Shown here in pieces: positions 35,386-43,937 of a DNA stretch of 64,000 nt. The stretch is from Streptomyces sp. NBC_01304 (GTDB lineage Bacteria; Actinomycetota; Actinomycetes; Streptomycetales; Streptomycetaceae). The notes under the pieces are model-generated. The model had not been told where the DNA came from. It saw only the letters and a program-made list of their open reading frames with translations, and did not search any database. The first letter of the stretch is position 1; each line of letters opens with the position of its first letter. The stretch spans positions 3,410,001 through 3,474,000 of the forward strand of contig NZ_CP109055.1 in NCBI RefSeq assembly GCF_035975855.1, given 5' to 3'. Position numbers and translations under genes: made by a program.

Positions 35386-35438
35386 TTCAAGTACGTCTCG
35401 TCTGAATCGCCTGTCTCGCAGGCAGTGAGTTGACCGGC

Positions 35439-35475
35439 CCCCGTACGCACCGCCGCCCGCGCGGTGCGTACGGGG
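35439..35475 (+). terminator. Hairpin between gluB and gluC
   Basis: A perfect 15-bp stem (35439-35453 with 35461-35475) and a 7-base loop sit 101 bases after gluB and 45 bases before gluC. Placed inside the operon, it is likely a partial terminator or mRNA-stabilising structure that lets binding protein be made in excess of permease. Confidence 0.7.
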
Positions 35476-35520
35476 CGCGGCTCCCCCTGCCCGACCGCTG
35501 CCGCCCACGAGGACATCCCC

Positions 35521-36168
35521 GTGAATGTATTGCTCGACCATTGGCCGGAATTCCGTGAGGGATTCATAGGCACGATCTGGCTGACCCTGGCCAGCGGCCT
35601 GCTGGCGATGCTCCTCGGCGTCGTCCTGGCCGGCTTCCGGGTCTCGCCCGTGCCCCCGCTGCGGTTCTTCGGCACCGCCTGGGTCACCCTCTTCCGCAAC
35701 ACCCCGCTGACGCTTCTCTTCCTCGTCATCTGGTTCGCGGTGCCGCAGGTCTTCGACCTCGGCCTCAGCCCGTGGGCCAAGGCACTGGTCGTACTCAGCG
35801 TGTACACCTCGTCGTTCGTGTGCGAGGCCGTCAGGTCCGGCATCAACACGGTGCCCCTCGGCCAGGCCGAGGCCGCCCGGTCGATCGGCATGACGTTCTT
35901 CCAGACGCTCGGCACGATCATCCTGCCGCAGGCGGTGCGTACCGTACTGCCGCCGCTGAGCAGCATCTTCATCGCGCTGACCAAGAACTCCGCGATCGCG
36001 GGTGCCTTCAGCGTCACCGAGTTGTTCGGGTGGCAGAAGCTGCTGAGCGACAAGGGCTTCCCGATCGCCTGGATCTTCCTCTGGGTCGCTCTCGGCTACC
36101 TGGTCATCGTGTTCGTCATCAGCATCTTCTTCCGGGTGCTCGAGCGGAGCCTGGAGGTCGCGCGATGA
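35521..36168 (+). CDS. gluC: Glutamate ABC transporter permease
   Basis: GluC is one of two permease subunits of the glutamate importer. The 215-residue protein has about five membrane segments (FIGTIWLTLASGLLAMLLGV onward) and the ABC permease EAA-type loop EAARSIGMTFFQTLGTIILP, with RNTPLTLLFLVIWF typical of the polar amino acid family. GTG 35521 follows GAGGA. Its stop overlaps the gluD start by four bases (ATGA), so the two are translationally coupled. Confidence 0.93.
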   Translation: MNVLLDHWPEFREGFIGTIWLTLASGLLAMLLGVVLAGFRVSPVPPLRFFGTAWVTLFRNTPLTLLFLVIWFAVPQVFDLGLSPWAKALVVLSVYTSSFVCEAVRSGINTVPLGQAEAARSIGMTFFQTLGTIILPQAVRTVLPPLSSIFIALTKNSAIAGAFSVTELFGWQKLLSDKGFPIAWIFLWVALGYLVIVFVISIFFRVLERSLEVAR

Positions 36169-37172
36169 GCGCCAGCGTCCTTTACGACGCCCCGGGCCCC
36201 AAGGCCCGGCTGCGGAACCGGATTTACTCCGTCGTCGGCATCGCTGCGATCGTCGGCTTCGCCGTCTTCGTCGTCATGCGCCTCGCCGACCGGGGCCACT
36301 TCGACTCCGCGATGTGGAACATCTTCAACAACGCCGGTGTGCGGGCGAGCATCCGCGACGGCATCCTCACGACGCTCAAGGTGTTCGCGGTCGCCGGTGT
36401 CCTGTCACTGGTGCTCGGCGCGCTGCTCGCGGTCGCCCGCGCCTCGGACCACCGTCCGGTCCGTTGGCTGGCCACCGGCTTCATCGAGCTGTTCCGGGCC
36501 ATCCCCCTGCTGATCACGATCTTCGCCCTGTGGGTGCTGTTCCTCACCTACAAGGACGACCTCGGTGTGGTCGGCGAGAACAACGGCTTCTGGGCCCTGG
36601 TCATCGGACTCACCGTCTACAACGCCACGGTGCAGGCCGAGGTGCTGCGGGCCGGCTTCAACGCCGTGCCGAAGGGACAGGTCGAGGCGGCGTACGCCAT
36701 CGGTCTGCGCAAGTCCCAGGTGATGACCTCGCTGCTGCTGCCGCAGGCGATCAGGTCCATGCTGCCGACGGTCATCAGCCAGCTGGTGGTCACGCTCAAG
36801 GACACCTCGCTCGGCTACATCATCACGTACTCGGAACTGCTGTACGCGGCCCGCCAGCTGGCCAACAACACCCTCGTCAACGAACAGTCCCCGTACGTCC
36901 CGGTCATCATGGTCACCGGCACGATCTACGTCCTGATGTGTCTGGCCCTGTCGTCCCTCGCCAGCTGGATCGAGCGCCGCGGCCGCCGGGCCAAGACGGG
37001 CATCAAGGTGGCAGCTGCCGCCGAGCCCGTCGCAGAGGGTGGCCTCGGCGACGCGGTCCCGGGCGCAGGACCGGCCGCCCCGCTCCTGGAGCCCACCACC
37101 GTGGAGACCCAGGCGTCCCCGGAGCCCCGGGACACCGATGGCCCCGACGAGCCGCCGTCCAAGACGAACTGA
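36165..37172 (+). CDS. gluD: Glutamate ABC transporter permease
   Basis: GluD is the second permease subunit, 335 residues. It has membrane segments from IYSVVGIAAIVGFAVFVV onward, FIELFRAIPLLITIFALWVL, and the EAA-type loop EAAYAIGLRKSQVMTSLLLP. A C-terminal hydrophilic tail of about 55 residues rich in Ala, Pro and Glu extends past the last membrane helix. The ATG at 36165 overlaps the gluC stop. A strong terminator follows. Confidence 0.93.
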   Translation: MSASVLYDAPGPKARLRNRIYSVVGIAAIVGFAVFVVMRLADRGHFDSAMWNIFNNAGVRASIRDGILTTLKVFAVAGVLSLVLGALLAVARASDHRPVRWLATGFIELFRAIPLLITIFALWVLFLTYKDDLGVVGENNGFWALVIGLTVYNATVQAEVLRAGFNAVPKGQVEAAYAIGLRKSQVMTSLLLPQAIRSMLPTVISQLVVTLKDTSLGYIITYSELLYAARQLANNTLVNEQSPYVPVIMVTGTIYVLMCLALSSLASWIERRGRRAKTGIKVAAAAEPVAEGGLGDAVPGAGPAAPLLEPTTVETQASPEPRDTDGPDEPPSKTN

Positions 37173-37209
37173 CGGTTCATAAGGTCCGGACGGACCACGC
37201 GGTACGACA

Positions 37210-37243
37210 ACGGAGGCAGCGGCGATCACGCCGCTGCCTCCGT
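37210..37243 (+). terminator. Terminator of the glu operon
   Basis: A perfect 15-bp stem (37210-37224 with 37229-37243) with a 4-base loop lies 38 bases after the gluD stop codon. Confidence 0.85.
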
Positions 37244-37359
37244 CACTTGACGCAAGCACCGGCAATGGGTTGCATACGTTCTGTGATCGCGCACTCCGCT
37301 CCACCTGCCCCGCCCGGTACCAACCCGAGGACACCTCCGACGGCAGGGAGCGGCACGCC

Positions 37360-39036
37360 GTGGACCCGGTGATCGTGGTCGGAGCGGGGCCCGTCGGGCT
37401 CACGCTCGCCCTGGCGCTGGCCCGCGCCGGCGTCCCCTCCGTCGTCCTGGACGACGGCCCCGGCAAGGACGAGCAGCGACCCGCGCGCACCGTGGTCCTG
37501 CGCGCGGACACGGCCGACCTGGTGTGGCGCCTGACGGGCGTCGCCTTCTACGACTCGCGCTGGACGGCGTGGCGTTCGTTGCGCCGAAAGCAGGAGATCC
37601 GCCACCTCGCCTTCGAGGGCGAGGGTGAGGGCGACGGCGGGCACGAAGCCGGGCCCGGCACGGACGGGACCGCGACGGCCGACACCCTTCTGGCCATCGA
37701 CGGCCCCTCCCCCCTCCACATCGCCCAGCACGAACTCACCACCGCCCTGCGCGAGGCCGCCGCCGAGGAGCGCCTCGTCAAGATCGCCGTCGACAGCCGC
37801 CTCGACTCGATCGAGCAGGACGCACACGGCGTCACCGCACACACCCGAGGACCCAAGGGCACCTGGTGGCGCGGCAGTTACCTGGTCGGCTGCGACGGCC
37901 CGCGCTCGACCGTGCGCAAGCTGCTCGACATCCGCTTCACCGGCCGCACCGCGGTCGAACGCCACGCCGTGGCCGCCCTGCGCACCGAACTCCCCTGGCC
38001 GGGCCAGGCCCTGCTGCACCGGATGCCCCCGTGGCCCGGCGCCCCGATGGAGATCACCGCCCGACCGCTCGCCGAGGGCACCTGGCGCCTCGACTGGCTG
38101 CTGCCCGCCCGCAGCGAACTCGTCACGCCGGAAGCCCTGGTGGCCCTCATCCGGGACACCTTGGCCGGCTGGTGCGGCGGCACGACACCCCCGTACGAAC
38201 TGATCGACACCGGCGTGCACACCGTCCACCACCGCCTCGCCCGGCGCTGGCGCGTCGGCCGTTCCTTCCTCGCCGGCGACGCCGCGCATCTGCTCGGCGC
38301 GCTCGGCACGCAGGGCGTCGACGAGGGCCTGCGCGACGCCGACAACCTCGCCTGGAAGCTGGCCCAGTGCTGGCATCACGCCGAGTCCCCCGCCCTCCTC
38401 GACAGCTATGAGGCGGAGCGCAGGGACGCGGTCGCCGCGCGGCTGCGGGCGGCCGATCAGGCGTTGCCGATACTGCGCGGGAGCGGTGGTCTGCGCGCGT
38501 ACGTACCGGGCACCGCGCGCGGGCACGACGCGCTGCTCACCGACGGGCACCTGGGGCGGGGGCCGCTGGGCGAGCCGCCCGTGTACGAGGGCTCGCCCCT
38601 GTCGCCGGAGCCCGGCGAGGAGTCGTCCGAGGTCGCCGTCGGGACTGCGGTCGGTGCGCCCGTCGCCGACGTACCGGTCACCTCGCCCGACGGCTCCGTG
38701 GTCCGGCTGCGCGACCGCCTCGGTCTCGGCAAACTCCTGGTCGTCCTGGTCGCGCCCGGCACGGGCGTCTGGGACCGGCGGCACTGGCTGACGGCCGGGG
38801 TGATGCCACGCCTGGCCGCCGCCGTGACGGCGCTGCCGCTGCCGGGCGAGCTCCTGGTCGCGGAGAGCTATCCGGGGGCCGCCGCGCACACGGTTCTTCT
38901 GGTACGTCCCGACGGGCATCTGGTGACGGCGCACGGCGGGGTCCGCCCGGCCGAGCTCTACGCGGCGGCGGACGCGGCGCGCGGCGGCGTACCCGCGCAG
39001 ACTGCGCAGGCCGCGAAGGCGGCGACCGACAGCTGA
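37360..39036 (+). CDS. FAD-dependent aromatic monooxygenase (PheA/TfdB type)
   Basis: These flavoproteins hydroxylate phenols and polyketide aromatics using NAD(P)H and oxygen. The 558-residue protein has the FAD-binding GAGPVGLTLALALARAG at its start, the DG-type motif YLVGCDGPRSTVRK, and SFLAGDAAHLLGALGTQGVDEGLRDADNL cut here only in description; the C-terminal third is the thioredoxin-like domain of this family. GTG 37360 is chosen because GGGAG lies nine bases ahead; the frame is open from 37270 but the extra residues are unconserved. It stands alone after the glu terminator. The substrate is unknown. Confidence 0.85.
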   Translation: MDPVIVVGAGPVGLTLALALARAGVPSVVLDDGPGKDEQRPARTVVLRADTADLVWRLTGVAFYDSRWTAWRSLRRKQEIRHLAFEGEGEGDGGHEAGPGTDGTATADTLLAIDGPSPLHIAQHELTTALREAAAEERLVKIAVDSRLDSIEQDAHGVTAHTRGPKGTWWRGSYLVGCDGPRSTVRKLLDIRFTGRTAVERHAVAALRTELPWPGQALLHRMPPWPGAPMEITARPLAEGTWRLDWLLPARSELVTPEALVALIRDTLAGWCGGTTPPYELIDTGVHTVHHRLARRWRVGRSFLAGDAAHLLGALGTQGVDEGLRDADNLAWKLAQCWHHAESPALLDSYEAERRDAVAARLRAADQALPILRGSGGLRAYVPGTARGHDALLTDGHLGRGPLGEPPVYEGSPLSPEPGEESSEVAVGTAVGAPVADVPVTSPDGSVVRLRDRLGLGKLLVVLVAPGTGVWDRRHWLTAGVMPRLAAAVTALPLPGELLVAESYPGAAAHTVLLVRPDGHLVTAHGGVRPAELYAAADAARGGVPAQTAQAAKAATDS

Positions 39037-39065
39037 GCGGCGGGTGCCCGAACTGCGGACAGCAG

Positions 39066-39100
39066 TTGACCGGCGCCCGCCCGCATGCTCTACTCCGCGC
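39066..39100 (+). promoter_or_regulatory. Predicted promoter of the leader peptide, leaderless type
   Basis: TTGACC (39066-39071) and TCTACT (39089-39094) are spaced by 17 bp, fitting a housekeeping sigma promoter. Transcription would begin close to 39101, which is the A of the leader-peptide ATG, so the mRNA would be leaderless. Prediction only. Confidence 0.55.
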
Positions 39101-39187
39101 ATGAGCGACACCAGCCAACACCTGTGGCGGAAGGTCCATCTGGACCTCGTCCGCTACCCGGGCTGTGTCTGTACCGCTTCCTGCTGA
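39101..39187 (+). CDS. Cys-rich leader peptide (28 residues)
   Basis: The ORF encodes a 28-residue peptide that starts MSDTSQHLWRKVHLDLVRYP and ends GCVCTASC. It resembles the short putative leader peptides that occur ahead of sulfur-metabolism genes in Streptomyces (pattern HVDLVR... with Cys near the end). Three of the last seven residues are Cys, so ribosome speed here should report the supply of charged tRNA-Cys. The gene 75 bases downstream is cysteine dioxygenase. Polycysteine leaderless ORFs that act as cysteine-responsive attenuators are known in mycobacteria; the same role is inferred here. There is no ribosome site, as expected for a leaderless start. Confidence 0.7.
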   Translation: MSDTSQHLWRKVHLDLVRYPGCVCTASC

Positions 39188-39262
39188 ATCGCCTTTTCCC
39201 CTCGCGTCCGCGCGCCCTGCTGCGCCCCGACGCGCCCTTCGCGACTCCTCAGGACGGCACCA

Positions 39263-39805
39263 GTGTCTGCTCCCAGCTCCCCCGCGCCCGCATCCAACGC
39301 CACGACCGCGACCGCGCCCACCGCCGCCGATCTCCTCGCCTTCGTCCGCCGCACCGCCGCCGACGCCGAGCTGATCGCCACGCTTCCGCTCGACCCCGAG
39401 GGCCGCACCTGGATCCGCCTCGAAGGGCCCGGCGGCAGCGAGGCCTGGCTGATCGGCTGGCCGCCCGGCACCGGCACGGGCTGGCACGACCACGCCGAGT
39501 CGATCGGCGCGTTCACCACGGCATCCGGCGAGTTGAAGGAGAACTCCCTCGCCGTACGCCTCCCCAGCGAGGGCTGGAAGACCCTCGAACTGAACGAAGA
39601 CGTGGACCGCACAAGGCAGTTGCCCGCGGGCAAGGGCCGCGCCTTCGGCACCCACCACGTGCACGAGGTCCTCAACGGGTCGACGACCGAGCACGCGATC
39701 TCCGTCCACGCCTACTACCCGCCCCTCCCCCTGATCCGCCGCTTCAGCCGTACGGAGTCGGTGCTCAGGCTGGAGCAGGTCGAGCAGCCGGAGGACTGGC
39801 AGTGA
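39263..39805 (+). CDS. Cysteine dioxygenase family protein
   Basis: This cupin oxidises cysteine to cysteine sulfinate with iron and oxygen. The 180-residue protein has the iron ligands in GWHDHAESIGAF and the third His in GTHHVHEVLNGS, and ends with SVHAYYPPLPLIRRF, which is typical of bacterial cysteine dioxygenases. GTG 39263 follows a weak GGAC ribosome site. It is preceded by a Cys-rich leader peptide and overlaps the rhodanese gene by four bases (GTGA), so the two form an operon for cysteine and sulfur turnover. Confidence 0.9.
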   Translation: MSAPSSPAPASNATTATAPTAADLLAFVRRTAADAELIATLPLDPEGRTWIRLEGPGGSEAWLIGWPPGTGTGWHDHAESIGAFTTASGELKENSLAVRLPSEGWKTLELNEDVDRTRQLPAGKGRAFGTHHVHEVLNGSTTEHAISVHAYYPPLPLIRRFSRTESVLRLEQVEQPEDWQ

Positions 39806-40197
39806 GTACGCAACCCATCGGCATCGACGACCACTTGGAGCGGGTCCGCGCGGGCCTCGACCGCCTCACCCCGCAGCAGGCGTACGAGGCCTTCACCGCC
39901 GGCGACGTCCTCCTGGTCGACACCCGCTATGCCGAACTGCGCGACCGCGACGGCCTGGTCCCCGGCGCCCTGGTCGTCGAGCGCAACGAGCTGGAGTGGC
40001 GCCTCGACCCGCAGGGCAGCCACCGCGCCCCCGAGGCCACCGGCCATGACCTGCTGGTCGTGGTGTTCTGCAACGAGGGCTACGCCTCCAGTCTCGGCGC
40101 CGCCTCCCTGCAGCAGCTGGGCCTGCACCGCGCGACGGACCTGATCGGCGGCTTCCAGGCGTGGAAGGCAGCCGGACTGCCGGTCACCGAGGGGTAG
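39802..40197 (+). CDS. Rhodanese-domain protein
   Basis: Rhodaneses carry sulfane sulfur on a cysteine. This single-domain, 131-residue protein has DVLLVDTRYAELRDRDGLVPGA and the active-site loop VFCNEGYASS with the catalytic Cys, ending GGFQAWKAAGLPV. GTG 39802 overlaps the cysteine dioxygenase stop. The pairing suggests it handles persulfide or other sulfur released during cysteine breakdown; that is inference. Confidence 0.9.
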   Translation: MSTQPIGIDDHLERVRAGLDRLTPQQAYEAFTAGDVLLVDTRYAELRDRDGLVPGALVVERNELEWRLDPQGSHRAPEATGHDLLVVVFCNEGYASSLGAASLQQLGLHRATDLIGGFQAWKAAGLPVTEG

Positions 40198-40211
40198 TTG
40201 CTCATACGTTG

Positions 40212-40251
40212 GTGAGGTCGGCCCCCACTCTCCGGCGGGGGCCGACCTCAC
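40212..40251. terminator. Bidirectional terminator after the rhodanese gene
   Basis: A perfect 15-bp stem (40212-40226 with 40237-40251) and a 10-base loop lie between the convergent rhodanese and permease genes. Confidence 0.85.
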
Positions 40252-40270
40252 TCACGTACACGTCCGAAGC

Positions 40271-42805
40271 TCATTCCTTGGCGGTCGCCACCTCCACGGG
40301 CCGCATCCGCAGCGCCGACCGGCCCGGCAGCGCGGTCGCGATCAGGGCGAGCAGTCCGGCGGCCGCGACGACGGCGACGTACACGAGAGGCGTGACCGAG
40401 GGTGCCGCGGAACCGGTCATTCCCACGCTGAAGGCGGTCAGCACCGCGAGGGCGATACCGCTGCCGAGCGCGGTCCCGAGCAGCAGCACCGACAGCGCTT
40501 CGAGCCGCAGCATGCGCAGGACCTGGCGGCGGGTGGCCCCGGCGAGGCGGAGCATCGCGAACTCGCGGACGCGTTCGGAGACCGACATCGCGAGGGTGTT
40601 GACGACGGCGATCGCGGTGAAGGCGAGGACCAGGCCCATGGCGAGGAGGTTGACCTCGGCGTTGGCCTGCTGCCGTTCGGCCTGCAGGGCGTCGACGTCG
40701 GCGGGAGCGAGAACGCGTACGCTGGGGAAGTCCTTTACGGCGGCGGCGAGTTGCTCCCGGGGCGTGTCACCGGCGACCAGGACCGTCGAGGCGAGGGGGT
40801 TGTCCATGTGCCGGGCGACCAGGTCGTGCGGCAGGGTCAGATCACCGAAGCCGAGGCCCTTGGCGTAGACGGCGGTGACGGTCGCGGTGGTCGGAGTGCC
40901 GTCGCCGAGGGTGAGCTTCAGAGTGCTGCCGACCCCCAACCCCAGCTGATCGGCGGCGAGTTCACTGACCGCGGCCTTGCCCTTGCCGAATCCGTCGAGG
41001 GAGCCGGCCGTGACATCGGGGTCCCAGGTACGGGTGAGGCCAGCAGGGGTGACGCCCTGGGTCGCGTACTTGTCCAGTCCCACGCGAGCAGTCGTCCGCA
41101 CCACTTCGGTGGCGGCATCAACGCCCTTGGCCGTACGGATGTCCTGAGCGGCCTGCGCGGGGACGCCCGGCCCCTGTGCCGCGAGCACCCAGTCGGCGCG
41201 GATGCCCTCGCGGGCCTGGGCCCGGGCGGCGTCGCCGAGGGTCGGCTGGACGAACAGGACCGTGCAGGTCATGCCGATCAGCAACGTGAGCGGGGTGACG
41301 ACCGCGGCCATCCGGGCGGCATTTCCCCGCAGGTTGGCGGTGGCCAGACGACCGCTGTTGCCGCTGAGCCGCAGCGGGATGCCGATGACACCGGCAGCCG
41401 CTTTGACGAGCAGCGGCCCGAGCAGCGCAACAGCAGCGGACAGGACCACAACGGCCAGGAAGGTCACTGGAGTTGACGCGGGCTCGGTGCGAAGGGCGCT
41501 GAGCACCACCACGAGCACGACACCACCGGCAAGCGTGACAAGGCCTGCGACCAGCCGCCCCCACCCGGGGCGACCGCGCTCGACGGCAGCTTCGGCGAGG
41601 GCCTCGGCCGGACGGATCCGGGTGATCCGACGGGCGGAAATACGCGCGGCGGCCCAGGCCCCCAGCAACGTCGCACCGACAGCGGCGAACAGCGGAAAGA
41701 CACTGACGGTGCGCTCCAACGTGGCCGGGACAGCACCCACTTCCACGAACCGGGCATGCAGCCACCCACCCAGCGGCAGCCCGAGCAGCGCACCGGCGAC
41801 GCCGGCCCCCGCCCCGACCACCAGGGCCTCACGGCCGAGCAGCTTGCGGATCTGCTTCGGCGTCGCGGCGATGGCACGCAGCAGCGCAAGCTCGCGATGG
41901 CGCTGCTGAATGGACAACGCGAAGGTACCGACCACCACGAGCACCGCGACGAGCAGCGACGTACCGCCCATGGCACCCCCCATGCTGACCAGCTTGACGC
42001 GCGCCCCGGCGGCATCGAGGAACTCCACGGGCCCACGGTCGTCACCGGCACTGACCTGGGCGGTCGTACCGGCAAGTGCCTTGCTCACGGTCTCCTTGAG
42101 CGCCCCGGCATCGACGCCCCGCTCGGGCAGCACGCCGATCGCGGTGACCTGCCCGGGCCGACCGGCGAGACGCTGCGCCTCCGCGGTGGAGAAGAAGAGC
42201 GAGGTCTGCTGCTGGAGTTCACCGCTGCGGGCCGGCGTCGCGATGCCGCTGATGCGGTACGTCGCCGGGGACCGGGTCGACTGAACGGTGAGCCGGTCAC
42301 CGGGCGCGAGCCGAGCACGCTCGGCGAGACCACGATCGATGACGATGTCGCCCTTCGCCGTGGGCGCCTTGCCGGCAGCGAGACGGAAGGGAGTGAGGGC
42401 GGCCGATTCCCAGGCGTGACCATAGGCAGGCTTGCCCTCTCCACCCACCAACGGCTGGGCAGGGAAGGTGAGTTCAGGTACGACCCGCTCGACACCTGGC
42501 AGGCCCTTCACCCGCCCGGCGACACCCTGCGGGAGCCAGGCACGCTCGGCCACGGGTTTCGCTTTGTGCTTGACCTTGGTCTTGCCCTTCTTCTGCTTGA
42601 CCGTGGTCTGGTGGACGTTCTGGTCGGCGGAGACGATCACGGGAGCACCGGCATACCGCTCGGTGGCGATCTTGCCGCGCAGCCCGGTCTCAAGGAGCGA
42701 ACCACAGGCGGCAATAAGCGCCGCCGCACACATGAGGGCGAGAAAGGCACCGAGGAAGCCGCCTTTGCGGTCCCGGACGGTCTGCAGGGCATAGCTCAGC
42801 ATCAT
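40271..42805 (-). CDS. FtsX/MacB-type ABC transporter permease
   Basis: The 844-residue protein has two FtsX-like halves with long extracytoplasmic regions. It begins MMLSYALQTVRDRKGGFLGA, followed by a first membrane segment, and each half ends with a three-helix block (FALSIQQRHRELALLRAIAAT and MSVSERVREFAMLRLAGATR mark the characteristic cytoplasmic loops). Such permeases export lipids, peptides or antibiotics or act mechanically, and need an ATPase. No ATPase gene is adjacent here. Its ATG overlaps the stop of the upstream HTH gene by four bases, so the two are coupled. Confidence 0.9.
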   Translation of the reverse strand: MMLSYALQTVRDRKGGFLGAFLALMCAAALIAACGSLLETGLRGKIATERYAGAPVIVSADQNVHQTTVKQKKGKTKVKHKAKPVAERAWLPQGVAGRVKGLPGVERVVPELTFPAQPLVGGEGKPAYGHAWESAALTPFRLAAGKAPTAKGDIVIDRGLAERARLAPGDRLTVQSTRSPATYRISGIATPARSGELQQQTSLFFSTAEAQRLAGRPGQVTAIGVLPERGVDAGALKETVSKALAGTTAQVSAGDDRGPVEFLDAAGARVKLVSMGGAMGGTSLLVAVLVVVGTFALSIQQRHRELALLRAIAATPKQIRKLLGREALVVGAGAGVAGALLGLPLGGWLHARFVEVGAVPATLERTVSVFPLFAAVGATLLGAWAAARISARRITRIRPAEALAEAAVERGRPGWGRLVAGLVTLAGGVVLVVVLSALRTEPASTPVTFLAVVVLSAAVALLGPLLVKAAAGVIGIPLRLSGNSGRLATANLRGNAARMAAVVTPLTLLIGMTCTVLFVQPTLGDAARAQAREGIRADWVLAAQGPGVPAQAAQDIRTAKGVDAATEVVRTTARVGLDKYATQGVTPAGLTRTWDPDVTAGSLDGFGKGKAAVSELAADQLGLGVGSTLKLTLGDGTPTTATVTAVYAKGLGFGDLTLPHDLVARHMDNPLASTVLVAGDTPREQLAAAVKDFPSVRVLAPADVDALQAERQQANAEVNLLAMGLVLAFTAIAVVNTLAMSVSERVREFAMLRLAGATRRQVLRMLRLEALSVLLLGTALGSGIALAVLTAFSVGMTGSAAPSVTPLVYVAVVAAAGLLALIATALPGRSALRMRPVEVATAKE

Positions 42806-43389
42806 GATGCGCCGGTCTCTTTTCTGTTGTGGGCGTCCGGGCCGGGGAAGGCCAGCAGACGGGTGAGGAAAGTGCGGGCGTCGGCCGGAACCCGGTCCTC
42901 GGGGCGCTTGTAGCGGTTGAGCAGCGCGATGTACTCCTCGAAGAACTCACGGAGCTCGGCCTGCGTCAGCCGGATCGTGCCCCGCGAGTACGCGAAGTCG
43001 TCCGTGTCGCTGTCCCGCTGGAGCTGCTCGAAGAGCTCAAGGTCCGCGGCATACGCATGGTGGTTCAACTCATCCATGACCAGCCGCATCTCGGGGCTCT
43101 GCCGGCTCCGCGGCGGGAACCTCCGATCCCCCGGCACGGCACGCCACCAACGCTCACGCGCACGACTGGGACCGCCTTCAGGCCCCTCGGTCTCCTCGAC
43201 GAATCCATAACGCGCAAGCTCACGCAGGTGATAGCTGGTGGCCCCGGTATTCAGCTCGAGCGCCCTGGCGAGCGTGGCTGAGGTCGCGGGCCCATGCAGC
43301 GCGAGATGACCGAGCATCTGCTGCCGACGGGGGTGGGCAAGTGCCCTGAGCGTGGCGAGATCGGAGATCTCGACGGGTGGCTGGACCAT
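42802..43389 (-). CDS. ArsR-type winged-helix regulator
   Basis: The 195-residue protein has an ArsR-like helix-turn-helix (LRALAHPRRQQMLGHLALHG, LARALELNTGATSYHLRELA) and a C-terminal region of about 110 residues found in a Streptomyces subgroup, with no metal-binding cysteines. It likely represses itself and the coupled permease gene. ATG 43389 is chosen because a longer frame (to 43425) would run through a perfect 20-bp palindrome that looks like an operator. GGACGC lies just ahead of the chosen start. Confidence 0.85.
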   Translation of the reverse strand: MVQPPVEISDLATLRALAHPRRQQMLGHLALHGPATSATLARALELNTGATSYHLRELARYGFVEETEGPEGGPSRARERWWRAVPGDRRFPPRSRQSPEMRLVMDELNHHAYAADLELFEQLQRDSDTDDFAYSRGTIRLTQAELREFFEEYIALLNRYKRPEDRVPADARTFLTRLLAFPGPDAHNRKETGAS

Positions 43390-43405
43390 GCGTCCACAGT
43401 GCTCT

Positions 43406-43425
43406 GTGCACAGGTACCTGTGCAC
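43406..43425 (-). promoter_or_regulatory. 20-bp perfect palindrome, likely operator
   Basis: GTGCACAGGTACCTGTGCAC reads the same on both strands. It lies 16 bases upstream of the winged-helix regulator start, an ideal place for autoregulation. The operator role is inferred. Confidence 0.7.
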
Positions 43426-43937
43426 TGGCGGGACCTGGGGTCTTGCTACGGGGGTTAGCCCCCGTACTCAATCGCCGCCCACCGAAGCCGCCGCCCAAAA
43501 TCCCCCCGCCAGGGGGGACTTGTCACATCGATCACCCCCACCGGCGATCAGCCGGGTACACACCACCCACGGCGATCAGCCGGGTACGGGCCCGTCCACC
43601 GACCGGCAGCGCACCATGAACGAACGCGAGGGGTCGGGTCGGTAGGTGCGTGCTCGACGCATACCGGACCACCTGCAATTGCCCGCGGCGAGCACGTACC
43701 TACGGACACGCCCCCGCCTTGACCAACGGCGCTCAGCCACAACCGGGTCAGCAGGGCCCCTCCTGAACCAAAACCGGGTCAGCAGGGGCACGCCCCAAAG
43801 CCCCGCCTGCCCCAAACCCAGCCCGTCCGGCGCCTGAGGACCGGGGGCCCGGGGCAGAGCCCCCGCGACCTCAACGAAAGCCGGGCCTCGACGAACACCG
43901 CGACCTCAGCCAGACCGGACCAAGCCCAAACGAAGAC
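43426..43937. other. Gene-free region with short direct repeats
   Basis: This 512-bp stretch lies between the regulator and recX. I found no convincing gene in any frame. It holds GGCGATCAGCCGGGTAC twice (43543-43559, 43571-43587), CCGGGTCAGCAGGG twice near 43745 and 43776, and one copy of a dispersed GC-rich element (43819-43875). It should contain the regulator's promoter at its left end. Confidence 0.6.
43819..43875. repeat. Dispersed intergenic repeat, copy A
   Basis: This roughly 55-bp GC-rich element contains CCGGCGCCTGAGGACC and GGGGCAGAGCCCC. A second copy with the same order of blocks and flanking GCGACCTC lies at 59930-59984. Similar elements are scattered between genes in many Streptomyces. 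Confidence 0.75.
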
